Origin: Aptenodytes patagonicus
Lineage: Eukaryota > Chordata > Aves > Sphenisciformes > Spheniscidae
Assembly (NCBI RefSeq): GCF_965638725.1
Contig: NC_134961.1
Coordinates: 2,170,001 to 2,234,000, forward strand
Direction: 5' to 3'
DNA: 64,000 nucleotides
Shown: piece after piece, positions 13,901 through 25,425 of the stretch
How positions within the stretch are numbered: the stretch's first letter is position 1
How the letters are laid out: every line of letters begins with the position of its first letter
Notes under the pieces: model-generated
Told to the model about the DNA's origin: nothing
The model's database searches: none
The model's input: only the letters and a program-made list of their open reading frames with translations
Program-made: the position numbers and the translations under genes

Positions 13901-16900
13901 GTAAAATAGCTTCGTTGTCCTTGATGAGCTGGCTTCAGATGAGGACCAGTCCCTTCTTTCAGCCGAGGTGGACCAGCCACGTTTGCCTCAGGATTTGCTG
14001 TGAGGATCACAGATCTGTCTTGCCTTCCCTCCCTGCCCTGCCCAGCTGATCTGATCTCATTAGGAGATGCAATGAGCTCTTTGGCTCAAGGTGGAGGCTT
14101 GTGGCATACTGGTGTGCCTGGGACCCCCCTCCTCTTCTCGCTTCCCTGAGGTTTGAGTTTCCCTTCTATCGCAGCTGCTTTCATCATCCCTTCCCTCTTA
14201 GGGTCTGTTGGGCCTGCAGGTCCTGACCGCATTGCTTCAGAGTCTTGCTTTGGGGCAAAAGAGGAGCAATTGTGTCTGGGATAGCAGAGAGCTGGCCTCT
14301 AGGCACTGGTGGAGCAGGGAGAGTGTGCAGGCCACGTCATGGTGACTGCAGGGCCAGGGGAGGGGAGGGATGGAAACCCAGTAGCGTTGCGACCTGCAGA
14401 ACAAACTCAGGGAGTCTGGAGCTTGCTGTGTTGTAGAAGGACTTTTATATTAATTGTCACAGTGTAGCATATGGTGAAAGGCATTTAGTGACGCTTAAAG
14501 GTGCTTCAGAAATCGTTCATTTTGCTCTTGGACTTCTGCTGTTTGACTTTTTCTGCTTGGCTTTAAGGTCTCAATCATACTGACAGCAGAGCTGGCACAC
14601 CAGTCTCAACTGTTGGGTGCAGCTGTGGCTCTTCTGGCTGCTGTGAGCAAATGCAAGCTATTCCAAGAGTCATCACAGGGGAGAAAGAGGGTTGTGGTGG
14701 CGCTTTCTGATCTAGCAAGGAAGAAGCAGTGCTAGTATGATTCCTGATGTCCTCATGTGCCAGTGATTTAAACTGTTTCTGGAAATGTGGCTTGCCAACT
14801 CTTCCCAGTCAGTGTGATACAGAAGGTCCTTCATGAATAGTTTCAGACCGTCTACAGGAAGCTATAATCAACATTCAAAAATGCTCCCATCTTACAGCAA
14901 AGCTGCAGCCCTAACGGAATAATGAATATTGTTGAGTTCTGCTTAGGCAGGCGATTTGAGTAGCTGCTGTTTATCCTGTTCAGGGCTGCTTAGTATGCAG
15001 GAAGGTGATGGCTTTTTTGGCAGCTCAGCAGGCTCTGAGATGTAGGCTCTGCTCTACCTTATGGCTTTCTTGGTTGCTGCAAATACCTTACCTGCCTCAG
15101 GTCATTTTGATGGGGTTGTCCAGCTGCTGGAGGAGTCTGCCCTGCCTGCCAAAATGTTTGTCAAAAGCTCAGTGATAAATAAACCCCCCAGTGTGGTATG
15201 CTATTGGGAAATGGCTTGGCAGCAGGTGTAATTGCCCATGAGCCAAGGTCTGAGGTGCCAGCTGGAAAGCCATGACCAAACGTAGCTCTGAAAGAGCAGG
15301 CAGGAGAGACAAAATGTTCTGGTTGCCATCAGCGTTGGATCTTTGTTTATGGTTTACTTTGTCCTGTGGGCCAGAGAAATCCAGTCGGGGTGGTCTTCCA
15401 GGCTTCTTCAGCAACAGCTTTTTTCCGTCGGTGGAGAATAGCAGCGCGTGACGCTTTCCTGGCCGCCCTGTCATCTGCCTGCACTGAGCTGAAGTCTTTG
15501 GCAGTCGTGCGAGCGCTTGCTTCCCCCTGGCCGTGTTCGTGCGTGCTTGTGCGAGTGGCTGGAGATCCAGCTCCTAAAGCATCTGAGAAGCCTTTTTGGA
15601 GAAGTCTGCTTTGCACTAATGGGTGAGCATGCTGCTTCTCTCTCACCTTTAAAAGCTTATTGCTTATAAGCCTGGTCTAAACCTGTGGCAAGCAGACAGG
15701 GATGATACGTTTGTTTGTTTTTTTTCCCCTTGGTTATGTGGACAGATCTTTGTGTAAGCTCCTGCTGAAAACAAGTTTAGGTTTTGGCAGAGTAAGTGTC
15801 CACATGTGCTGCTAGATACAATAACAGATGATCTCTGTGTTCCTTGTTCACTATGCGACATACTCGTGTGGAAATTTCTGTCACCGGTGTGCTTAGGGTC
15901 GTGCCAATCCCAGTAGCATGGAACAAAAACAGAGTGGCAATGAACTTCAAAAATCAATTGTGAAAAGACCCGAGACAGGTCTGGGGATGAGTCCAGTCAT
16001 CTTCCACCTCACACAGAAGCCTGTAGGCAGGTTGAGAAGAAAAAGAAGAAAGGCTGTTGGAGGGTTGGTGAGGGCTCCAGAATATCCTTGATCAAGAACC
16101 TGAGGGTGCAGCTTTTCACTTCATGCTGTGGGAACCTGGGGTATGTAACACTTACAGAGGTGCTTTGTGAAACTAAAAGTTGAGAGGTATGGAAATATTA
16201 TGGTGTTGACAACCATCTGGGCACTTAGAGGACAATTTAGGCTGTGAATGGGAAACTGTTCATTTGTCTAGTTGAGTAAATTAAAATTCTGTGCACATTA
16301 TTCCAAAGGAGACTTTTTTAAAAAAATTCAAAAAACCCAACAGATCTTACTTGGAACTGTCTACAGAAATGGAGCCAGCTCCCTGCCTGTGTGTATGTCT
16401 GTGTACTGTTCTCTCTAGGGGAGAAAATGCTAATGACAAAGTGTATTTGAGATATGTGCTCTAGAAACGTGGTGTCTGGAGCATGCCAGCGCTACTTGGA
16501 AGCAGTATGAGGTTATCTGGCAGCACCATGAGCTGGCCAGAGGCTTTTAAGACTGCTTCCTCCATCTTCTGCTGAGTTACAGTAAAGCTGGTCTTAATAC
16601 CCACACTGGGGAGGATGGGGACAGAAGCAAGACGTTAGACAACTTGGCCTTGGTGTCTTTTGACCTTTGGGAAGCTTTACGTGACAATCTTAACTCTAAA
16701 CGTGCATGCATGGAGCTGTGTTATGACGTGGAGGGTAAGCTGGCAGACAGTGTGTTGTCTCTTGCATTTAGATATCGTGATCTTGACCTTCTACTCTGCT
16801 CCTGAGAACTTGGGTCTACATTTTTTTGCTGATGTTTTATCCTTATTCCTATTTAAAGAAGATCCAGGCTGCAGCTGCCAGCAAGCTTAAAAACTCTCAT

Positions 16901-19900
16901 CCTAGAGCATATTTCTGGCAGAAGCGGTCTTGACAAACTAGGTCTTGGGTCTGTTTCTCTTGGCTAAAGGAACTTGTCAATCCAGAAATAAAATAAGTAG
17001 ACTTTATTTAACTTGCTGGCAGTTTGACTTGGAAGGGGGTCATCAAACTTTTTGCTTTGTTATTTCCTGACTCTCATTCATTCACACATGCAGCCTTGGA
17101 AGCTCGAAGTCAAAACAAATATAACAAAAAATGAAAAGAAAGCTCAGAGTCTCTTTTTTTTTTTTTTTTTTAAATGTACTTAAAATGTGATGTATCCTGG
17201 TATTTCTTGATTTGGATTCTTGAAAAGCGGTATCTTTGCTTTTGTGGATTATGGAACATTATTACTTCCTTTTTATTTTTTCCTATCTAAACCTAGGAGA
17301 AACTGATTCTCTCCTCCAAAACAAAAACAACTTCCAATTTTCTGAGTATGAAGTTTTTTGACTTTTCTAGAAATGACACTGCAAAAAATTGTGGACTCTA
17401 GACATGAACCCTAAACTTTCCTTGGAGGAAACTGAAGATGTATCTGCTCCCCCCACCCCACACATGCTTCTGCAATTATGAAAACTCATCGTCAGGTCCC
17501 TCAGAACAACCTCAAACCCAAATTTTGAAGGGCTCGCTCTTCATGCTGGGCTATCAGACATGAAAACCAACCCACCACACATGACTTGCCTTTTGTACCC
17601 CCTCCAGTTCTTTTTTTTTGTGTACGTTTGAGCCTTTCTGCAAATGGTACAAATGCAGAGGTACAGATGTTGGAGGGCCAGCGAGGACAGAAAAAGCAAG
17701 CTTTGCCTGGAAAGCGACTGCCCAGGATGGAAATGCTGTGCAATGAGGTTGGGGATAAAGCTCAAGAATCGGAACTGTTCTGACCAAGACTTTTAAAAAC
17801 GATAAAATTGGGCAGGCTTTGTAAGAGCTGCTTATTCTGAGAGAGCTTTGAGAGAAAGGCAAACAACGTCGAGGCACACCCAGCGTGCTCGGAGAAAGGC
17901 TGCTTTTCCAAGTGGGTGGAACACTTTGAGTGCCAGCTCAAGACATGACTTATTATGAGGATTCAAGTGCCTTTGTGGCTCAGATGCCCTGGCGTTTATC
18001 ATTCCCATGTGCTCCAGATCGCATGCTGATGATTATTTTTTCATAAACTTGAGGTATATTACATACACGGCTTCTGTACAGGCTTCCTCCTGTTCATCAC
18101 GGGCTTTGGCAGCAGCAAATATTGTAAAGCTGTGTTTCAGGAGGACTGGGTAGTTTGTCTTTCCCATCTGTGTAGTGGATCTTCCATTTCAATGAATAGA
18201 GGAGCAACTCCACTGGTATGTGAGGGTGCTTGATAGTCTCTGACTTGTACCAGGACAGATGCTAGGCAGTTTGTCAGCTCCCCCCTTCACTGCGCTCTCT
18301 CTAGGCATCTCCCAGGGAGGACTAGGCTGCCAGATGAGACTTTCCTTTGCCATCTTAAGATCTCTTTTGCTTGCACTGGGGACTTGCTGTAGGGGCGGCT
18401 GTTCCTGGAGGATACCCCTGATTCAGAGAAGACTGGTTCTGCTGAGCTTGCTGCTAAATGATCTGTTATTCTGGAGTCTAGCTCGGGCTGGTTTGTTTTG
18501 CCCTTAGCTTAATCTTACTGCTGCTGGGTTATCTTTCATCCAGCGCTGTGTTCCCAGCTGGGGTGCCTCCTCTCGCAGTGCGAGATCATCTGTTTCTCCG
18601 TAGTTCCCATTTCAGGACATCTTCAGTTGTGCTTCTGTGAAGTAACCTTGAAGTTGCCTGTTGTCACCTGAAATGTCCTTGTTTGCAAAGAAAAGAGAGG
18701 CAAAAAGTCAGAAAAATAACGGGAGAGTTGCAGAAAGGCTGCTGCTTAAGACAATTCTCTAAATGCTGTATGTGCCCAGCTGGTACCGAGAGGCAGCTCC
18801 TGATGCGTTGACTTGTGTGCCTGCAGGGCCGTGCGTAGCCTACTTTCCTTGTGTCTGTCCTCAGAAATACTTTGATTCAAGAAAAGCTCGCTGTTAAAAG
18901 AGTTGCTGTGGACCTTGAGTGGTAGCTAGCAGTCTGGTCGTGGTCCTGAGTCCTGCTAGCTGGGCTCAGGGCGAGGGTAGAGACCCTCCAGGGTGCTGCT
19001 CCGTGTCGTCACGGCTGCAGGCACAAACTTTCCTGCCTTGAGTTGTGCCTGTCCTGGTTGCCAGCATCATTGTCCTGCACCTTGAGAGGTGACTGGGAAA
19101 TGAGTCGTGGATGTGGGTAGTGTTTAGGGAAGATGGATGTGGGCCTGAAGATGCAGTAGGTACCTCTCTTTCCAGAAGAAAGGGCAGGGGGAAAGGTCCT
19201 TCAGTGGGACCTTTGATCTGACCCTCTGGGGTTTGGCAGCATCGCTGTACTGTATTTGTTCTCTGACAGTGCAGCAGTGACAATTAGCAACACCAGCTGC
19301 CTTCAGCAAAGCCCAGCGTGGATCCCGGTCATGAGATCTGTCCTCCAGAGGTGCTGTGTTGCTTATTGGCATCACTCAGCTTCTTCCCCGCCAGCAGAGG
19401 GACAGACAGGTTCTGGAGAGGGAAAACATGCTGAAGATGGGTGTGCTTTATTAGCTTCGTCATGTTCTGCTACCGTCCTACCACTGAATGCATAAGGGGA
19501 AAAGAAAAAGACTTGTTTCTGCCTCAGTGAGTTTGTATCACATTTGTGATGGCAGGAGGTTGTGTTTTGCACAGCCTCGCTCCTCCGGATGCACAGTCAC
19601 CAAGGCAGTTCCTCCTCCTTCGTAGAGACTGCTGCTTTGGAAATTATTTGGGGGGTATTTAGTTGAAGATGTCCCTGCCCACAGCAGGGGGGTCGGACTA
19701 ATGACCTTTAGAGGTCCCTTCCAACCCAAACTATTCTATGATTCTATGTCCAAGCCAAAACAGGAGTAAAACCTTCCCTGGGTTTTACTCAGGGAAGTAG
19801 AACCTTCCCCAGGTTTTACTCAGTCTGGGACCCAGTTAGTACAGACCTGTCATCTCAATTTTTGCCCTAGCAAGCACACAAATAATGCAGCTGGAGCAAT

Positions 19901-22568
19901 GTTTTGCCCCTTAGCTTTTTGGTTTCTGCATATGGAGGTGGTCTTTCAGGTGTGTCTCCCTTTCAGTTTGCCTACTATGGAACTTCCTGATTGCTCCTGA
20001 TTTTCTTCCACCAGGGAATTCTCTTGGTGTACGACATCACTAATCGCTGGTCCTTCGATGGGATAGACCGATGGATAAAGGAAATAGATGAGGTAAGTTG
20101 AATGGAAGAACATGTGCAGTGGTCTATAGCAAAAATCCGTGGAGGTGCCACCTCTGATATGGGGACAAGAATGGCTCTGCTATGGAGAGGAAATGATGGC
20201 AGTCTGCTAATAAGCAAAGCAAGGGGATAAGTGTCTGCCCTCCACGTCTGTATAAATCCGGAGTAGTAGGAAAGGGCTTGGGAATGGCCAAGAAAGATAG
20301 GAAGGTTCCTTCTAAGAAGGTTCCCTCTAAAATGGACTGTAGAGGGGATAAATTAGTCTTCCTCACCATGTAGTGCTGGTTTTGGCAGTCCCTCTCGGTC
20401 ACAGAGCAGTTTCTATTTCTTTGCCCTTCACTGCTGTTGCAGCTAAGCAGAGTTCTGGTTGTAGGCTGCTCTTACTAAGGTCAAGCCATGATTTCTCCAC
20501 TTTGTTCCTTTTTTCAGCATGCCCCCGGTGTCCCTCGGATCCTGGTGGGAAACAGGCTTCACCTCGCCTTCAAGCGGCAGGTGCCAACAGAGCAGGCCCG
20601 GGCTTACGCGGAGAAGAACTGCATGACGTTTTTCGAGGTCAGCCCCCTGTGCAACTTCAATGTCATAGAGTCCTTCACGGAGTTGTCCCGTATCGTCCTC
20701 ATGCGGCACGGCATGGAGAAGATCTGGAGACCCAACAGAGGTCAGTAGTGAGGAAGATGCTCCATGTGGGAAAGGCATGAGAGCTATCTGGGCTGAAATC
20801 GAGGATTAGGACTCACTGCCTAGGTGGGAGGTGTGTTTATTAGTAATTGTGGGATCGGAAAGCACCTGACGTGGAGAAATGCCTCGGGTCAGACAAGCTG
20901 AAGCTGAGCCACAACAAGCTGCCTGTACTAGCGCAGGAACCCGGCGGGCAGCAGTGAGGGATGGGCAGCTCCAGAAGGCAGTTCAGCATGTCTAGGATCT
21001 GAATTGCTCCAGGGCATCCTACACCTCTCCACTTAGTCTGGATGAGGCTGAGGGCAATTAAGCTCACAACTTGAAAGTACTTCAATCAAATGGCTGTGTG
21101 GGATGAATCCAAGCATAAGCATCTCTGTCCTTACTCTTGCCTGAGCCTGTGTCTCCTGTTTTGGAGAGACGTGAAGAGAATGAGCCCAAGGAGCTGAAAG
21201 GGACTAAATCACATCCCTGCTGTCGGCACGGAGCAGTGGGCTGGGGTATTCCTTATATCCAGGCACATGTGCTGCAGTGTGGCAAACTGCGAGCAGAGAC
21301 CATGTTACATCTCAGCCTGTTGCGTTTGAAGCAAAATAGTCTTAAGTCCCACGTTCCTGGCTGGAGGTAGCAGTGTGCCCCACTGGCAGTCTGAGCAGCA
21401 GGAGATTTGTACTCCGGGGGTGACTTGCCTTCATATGGATCCTCAGCTCCTGCTCATGAGGGAGGGAGAATCCTGTTTGCCAGCCCCAGTCACCAAATTA
21501 TCTGCCAGGGCTTCTGCCCCTGACCTGCCTGCCGTGCCGCTGTCTCCAGCTTGTGGAAGGATGGAGAGCAGGAGCTGGGCTGCATTCGTAGACCTCTTCT
21601 GAACCTCTTCCAGAGGCAGGACTTGTAACTGCTGCCTGCTTGGGAACAGCAGCGTGGCTTTCGCGGCAGGCTGGAGGTGAAAGCGTGCCCTCGTGTGGCC
21701 GCTTGCTGGGAAATCCCCCCCAAGCAGACTTCCCAAAGCAGGCTCACATGATGTACGCTGAGCTGAGAGGACGCTGGGAAGCCTGAAAGGGCAGAGCCTT
21801 CTTCTGGCTTGGTGGGATCTCTGTTGTTGCAGGCACTCTGCAGAGAGCTGGCCCCCGTGGCTGCTGCTCCCCAAGCAGGTCCCAAGTGAGACTGTCCTGC
21901 TCCGGGGCTTGCTGACCCTGTTGCCTCCTTCCCTGGGCATGTCCTTCTGGTTGCCAAACGATGCCCTGAAAAGCCAAGTGTCTGGCAGGAGTGTGAGCAA
22001 GGCACTGCCTGCCCCGGGCGCTGTGCGGAGAGGAGGGGTGGCGGAGTCTAAGCCCCGCGTTGACACCAAAGCTGGGGTGTCGCAAAGCAGTAACCTCTAA
22101 GGCAGAGCTTAGAGTTTCCCAAGCTTTTGTCCTAACTAATCTGCTCCCTGTTCAAGGCTCCTATGCAATCATTATTAGCTTCTCTCCCCAAAGGAGCAGG
22201 AACTGCGCAGCATAAGGAATAGTTGTAGGGAGAAGGCAGCCCTTGAAATCTCTTGGCCCTTGACCGTCTGGTCTTTTCTCCCACCAGTGTTTAGCTTACA
22301 GGACCTGTGCTGCCGAGCCATCGTTTCCTGCACCCCAGTCCACCTCATCGACAAGCTGCCGTTGCCTGTCACCATCAAGAGTCACCTGAAATCCTTCTCG
22401 ATGGCCAATGGGATGAACGCGGTGATGATGCACGGCCGGTCGTATTCCTTGGCCAGCAGCGGGGGTGGGAGCAGCAGCAAAGGTAACAGCTTGAAGAGAT
22501 CCAAATCTATTCGTCCACCCCAGAGCCCCCCACAGAACTGCTCACGCAACAACTGCAAGATCTCTTAG
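7916..22568 (+). CDS. RAB40C: RAB40C, last five coding exons (5' end outside window)
   Basis: Rab-like GTPase carrying a SOCS box; the family acts as substrate receptor of Cullin5-RING ubiquitin ligases. Coding exons: 7916-7976, 10160-10220, 20015-20092, 20518-20740 and 22288-22568 (stop TAG 22566-22568), all with AG/GT borders and matching phases. They encode 233 whole residues. With the roughly 48 residues of the missing first exon, the total equals the human length of 281. The sequence shows the divergent switch [10 protein letters not shown] instead of DTAGQE, and NRLH instead of NKxD at the G4 motif; both are family traits. The SOCS box shows [11 protein letters not shown] (Elongin BC box) and [15 protein letters not shown] (LPLP, Cul5 box). 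The C-terminus NNCKIS offers a Cys for lipidation. The exon with the P-loop was not found in 1-7915. Near-identity to human RAB40C, rather than RAB40A or RAB40B, rests on remembered sequence and on the WFIKKN1 neighbour. Confidence 0.96.
7977..10159 (+). other. RAB40C intron 2, no feature seen
   Basis: Intron with donor GT at 7977 and acceptor AG at 10158-10159. It contains an 8-bp inverted repeat at 8248-8272 (CAGTATTA and TAATACTG). No coding or mobile sequence was recognised. Confidence 0.75.
10221..20014 (+). other. RAB40C intron 3, nearly 9.8 kb
   Basis: The largest intron in the window, donor GTAAGT at 10221 and acceptor AG at 20013-20014. It holds an 18-T run (17154-17171), a small perfect hairpin (12765-12786) and a truncated CR1 tail (19660-19748). 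No internal exon with family resemblance was found; the flanking exons join in frame without one. Confidence 0.75.
19660..19748 (+). mobile_element. CR1 LINE 3' end, severely 5'-truncated
   Basis: About 90 bases matching the CR1 3' terminus: AGATGTCCCTGCCCAC, a GGTCGGACTAATGACC-like segment, GAGGTCCCTTCCAACCC, and the terminal tandem ATTCTATGATTCTATG. It lies in sense orientation in RAB40C intron 3, ending 266 bases before the next exon. CR1 copies are typically 5'-truncated and lack poly(A). Confidence 0.9.
20093..20517 (+). other. RAB40C intron 4, no feature seen
   Basis: A 425-base intron with donor GTAAGT and a polypyrimidine acceptor (TTTTTTCAG). Nothing else was recognised. Confidence 0.8.
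20741..22287 (+). other. RAB40C intron 5, no feature seen
   Basis: A 1,547-base intron with donor GTCAGT and acceptor CCACCAG. Long antisense open frames at 21443-22085 reflect base composition only and show no known domain. Confidence 0.8.
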
Positions 22569-23160
22569 CAGGATGGACGCGCCGTGAGCTTCTAACGTAT
22601 CCACACCCACCCACCGATGTACAGCTGTTTGCACACTTAACCCTTTTCGACTGGATCCTTTCGGATGGGCCGCGGTTGGTTTTTTTTTCCAATGGCACGC
22701 ACAAGCGTTGGGAATGTGCTCACATTTTGGCTTCACATACGAAGCGTGGTGCTGGCTGGATCTCGCAGCGCTGGCAGGGAGAGGACTCTGCCAAGTGACC
22801 CTCCAAGAATGCTTTGGGCTTTGCCTGTCGGCCTGGGGTGGAAAATTCAGCAGCTGCCGGGTTGGGGAGGGGGGAAGGGGAAAAAGCTCATCCAGTCTCA
22901 ATGGAGAAATGGATTTAATGGAAGATTGAGAGGCTTAAGGGAGTAGGCAAGGAGAGTCTGTGCTGCAACTTTAACTCTTGGACTCCTGAACAGGTTGCTG
23001 GTGCAATAGTGATCATTGGATGTAGAAAAAAAAGAAACGGGGATAGGGGACTAATGACAGTTTTCACCGGGATGTTAACCTGCTGTTGCCAAAAACAAAG
23101 AAGAAAAGGCGAGAGTTGGCCAATTGGAAAGGGGAAGGAAGCAGTCTGCTTGCCTTCGTC

Positions 23161-23200
23161 GTTTATTTATGTAAATATTATACATATATATATATATATC
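23161..23200 (+). repeat. AU-rich patch with TA dinucleotide repeat
   Basis: TTTATTTATGTAAATATTATAC followed by about eight TA units, inside the RAB40C 3' UTR. Possible stability element or simple microsatellite. Confidence 0.7.
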
Positions 23201-25399
23201 ACTTGTTTTTAAGTGTTTTTTTTTTTTAAGAAGCAGTCAGGGAAAATTTTATGCAGCCATGTAAATACAAGCACTGGATTAACTTTCCCAGTGTCAGCAA
23301 AAGGGGAGAAGTGGAGGATTTTCCGACGAAAATATACAAATGCTTTAAGAGACTTTCAATCACCACCTGGGCTTGTGCTGGGTTGTTTGTTTTTTTTTTT
23401 TTTTTTAAATACTACATATGCAGAAGGAAAGAACGATTCATGTGTAACATACCCCAAGCTGCTTTATTCCGATCATTCCCTAAAACTTGTGAGTGCCGAA
23501 GGCAGGGTGGGATGGAAGTGGATCAAGGGGCAGAGCGGAGAGGCCAGGGTCTTGGGGGTTTGTTTTCGGCCTCTGAGGTCAGACCGATGCCTTGCTTGCT
23601 TTGCACCTTCTGATGCGCGGCTGATCAGGGACTGAGGAGGAGAGGACGGAAGCATCGCGCCTGAAGCAGAGGGGAAAGCGCTGAATTTGTCCCTTATTGC
23701 TGCAAAGCCTCGGCTGTCGCTTCCAGAGCCCTCCATCCTCGACACAGCCCTCTGGACCCTGACACACCACCCCGTGTGACAGCCCTCGAGTCCTGGCTGC
23801 TTCTTGCTTTGCTTTTCCAAAGACGTTCTGCCTGAGCTGGCGCTGCTGCGGCTCCTCCTGGATGAAAGTGGGGAAAGGACAGAAGCAGCTTTTCCCACTG
23901 GAGCATGAAGGAGCAGGGATTGGGAAGGCGAGAGAGGTTTGTGTGGGGAAACAGCAGACCCCAGCCCCCAGATCCCATCGTGGCGAATGCGCTCAGCTCT
24001 CGTGGCAGCGCCAGGAAATTGGGAAAGCAAACTGCTTTGCTCTGTAGGACCGCTCCCGGATTTTAGAGGGGCATGCGTGCTCAGCGGCAAGAGCTTGAGA
24101 TGTGCATGTGCCGTGGTAGAAGATCCTGTGTCAAGCAAGGGCATGTGCTTCCCTGGCTTCGTCCCATGGCTGAGCTGTGCTGGAAATTCACCTGGAAACT
24201 TAGAAATAACACCTAGCCCTTATTGCAAAAGCTAAGCGGGGCTTGGCAGTGGGACTAAGCCGTGTCGACAGATTCTTGTAGGTGGCCAGGACGTGTAGAT
24301 TGTGAGTAGCATGGTAGAAAGTGAACTGCTTTTCCTTGTGCTGGGCGGGTCTCTTCCTCAGCGAGGAGCCCAGCCGGTACAGTGCTGCCATCTTCCTCCT
24401 GGTGTTAGTATCTCCTCAAGGCCTGGGCTCGCCCGTCTCCCCCTGGCTCAGCAGCTTGCTGCATTGCATGGGCAGAATGAAGCCGCAGCAGCTCCTGCGT
24501 GGCTGACGGACCCGCTTTGTTCAGGCAGCAGGCAGGGGCGCATCCCTCCACGGGGGACATCTCCTTTCCCTTGCTTCTGAGCCGACCTGGGAGGTGAAGG
24601 AGCCTTCCCCCTCCCCGCTCTGTAGAACAAAATACAGTACAGGGGTAGGTCTCTTGGCTCGTCTCTAGCGTGCTTTATTGCCCAGCTCAAATGAGCGAGG
24701 AGAGAATTAAACCCCAGGCAGATGGAGGGGGGAGGAGAATCCTTTGTAGTGGTGGTTTGGCTCAAGAGCAAAGCCGCAGCCGAGCTCAGCGCGGTGGCGC
24801 AGAGGCCGGGGGATTTCGAGAACCTGTCTGGGATGGCTGGCACCTGTTTCCCATCACTTAACACACAGCAGAAGACAATCGCTGGCTCAGCAGCCCGGGG
24901 ATATACAGCCAACAGGTGATGCGCCCCGGCACCGCAAAAGTGACTTCTCCTGGAAAACATCATCCGGGCACCGCGGGGCACCTTCGCCGGGCTGCTCCCG
25001 GGCACCGGTGTGCGGGGTGAAGAGGGACGAAGGTTTCCTTCCTGAAATCACAAAGCTGCTGCATGTCTAGAAAAACTTGATGTACCTCTGCTTGGTTTGG
25101 CTTTGCCACGCGTGACACCTCCCCACGCCTTTTTCCTTGCGGTTGATTTTTTTTTTTCACCCTACAAGTTCTCAACAGATCCTGTCCAGAGTGAGGATGA
25201 AAGATTTACCTGGAGCTTTTTTTTTTTTTTTTTATTTAAAAGGAAAAGATTCTTACATCTGATGTCAACACTAGTCTGTAGCTGCTCTCCAACACTTGTA
25301 CCATTCCTGAGTTGTTTTTTTGGACTATCCTTTTATTTTTTTATTCCTTTGTACAGTCAATGTTGTTCAACTGATTATACATGGTTTTGTTTTGTATAA

Positions 25400-25405
25400 A
25401 TTAAA
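25400..25405 (+). promoter_or_regulatory. RAB40C: RAB40C polyadenylation signal (ATTAAA)
   Basis: ATTAAA, the commonest variant signal, followed by a GT/T-rich stretch (GTGGTTTTTTTTGTTTTG) fitting a downstream element. Confidence 0.65.
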
Positions 25406-25425
25406 GTGGTTTTTTTTGTTTTGAA

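Larger units (their letters stand above)
22569..25425 (+). other. RAB40C: RAB40C 3' UTR
   Basis: Sequence from the stop codon to just past ATTAAA at 25400-25405, which is followed by T- and GT-rich sequence typical of a cleavage region. The UTR carries an AU-rich patch with (TA)n at 23161-23200, T-runs near 23391 and 25217, and only a 6-base let-7 seed match (TACCTC, 25083-25088). The 3' border is inferred; earlier poly(A) sites are possible. Confidence 0.7.

Noticed and set aside
17154-17171. 18-T run in RAB40C intron 3 as the tail of an antisense retrocopy
   Set aside because: No AATAAA-equivalent, no recognisable coding remnant and no duplication; treated as simple sequence.
25083-25088. 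let-7 seed match in RAB40C 3' UTR
   Set aside because: Only a 6-mer (TACCTC) with no flanking A or position-8 pairing; expected by chance in a UTR this long.
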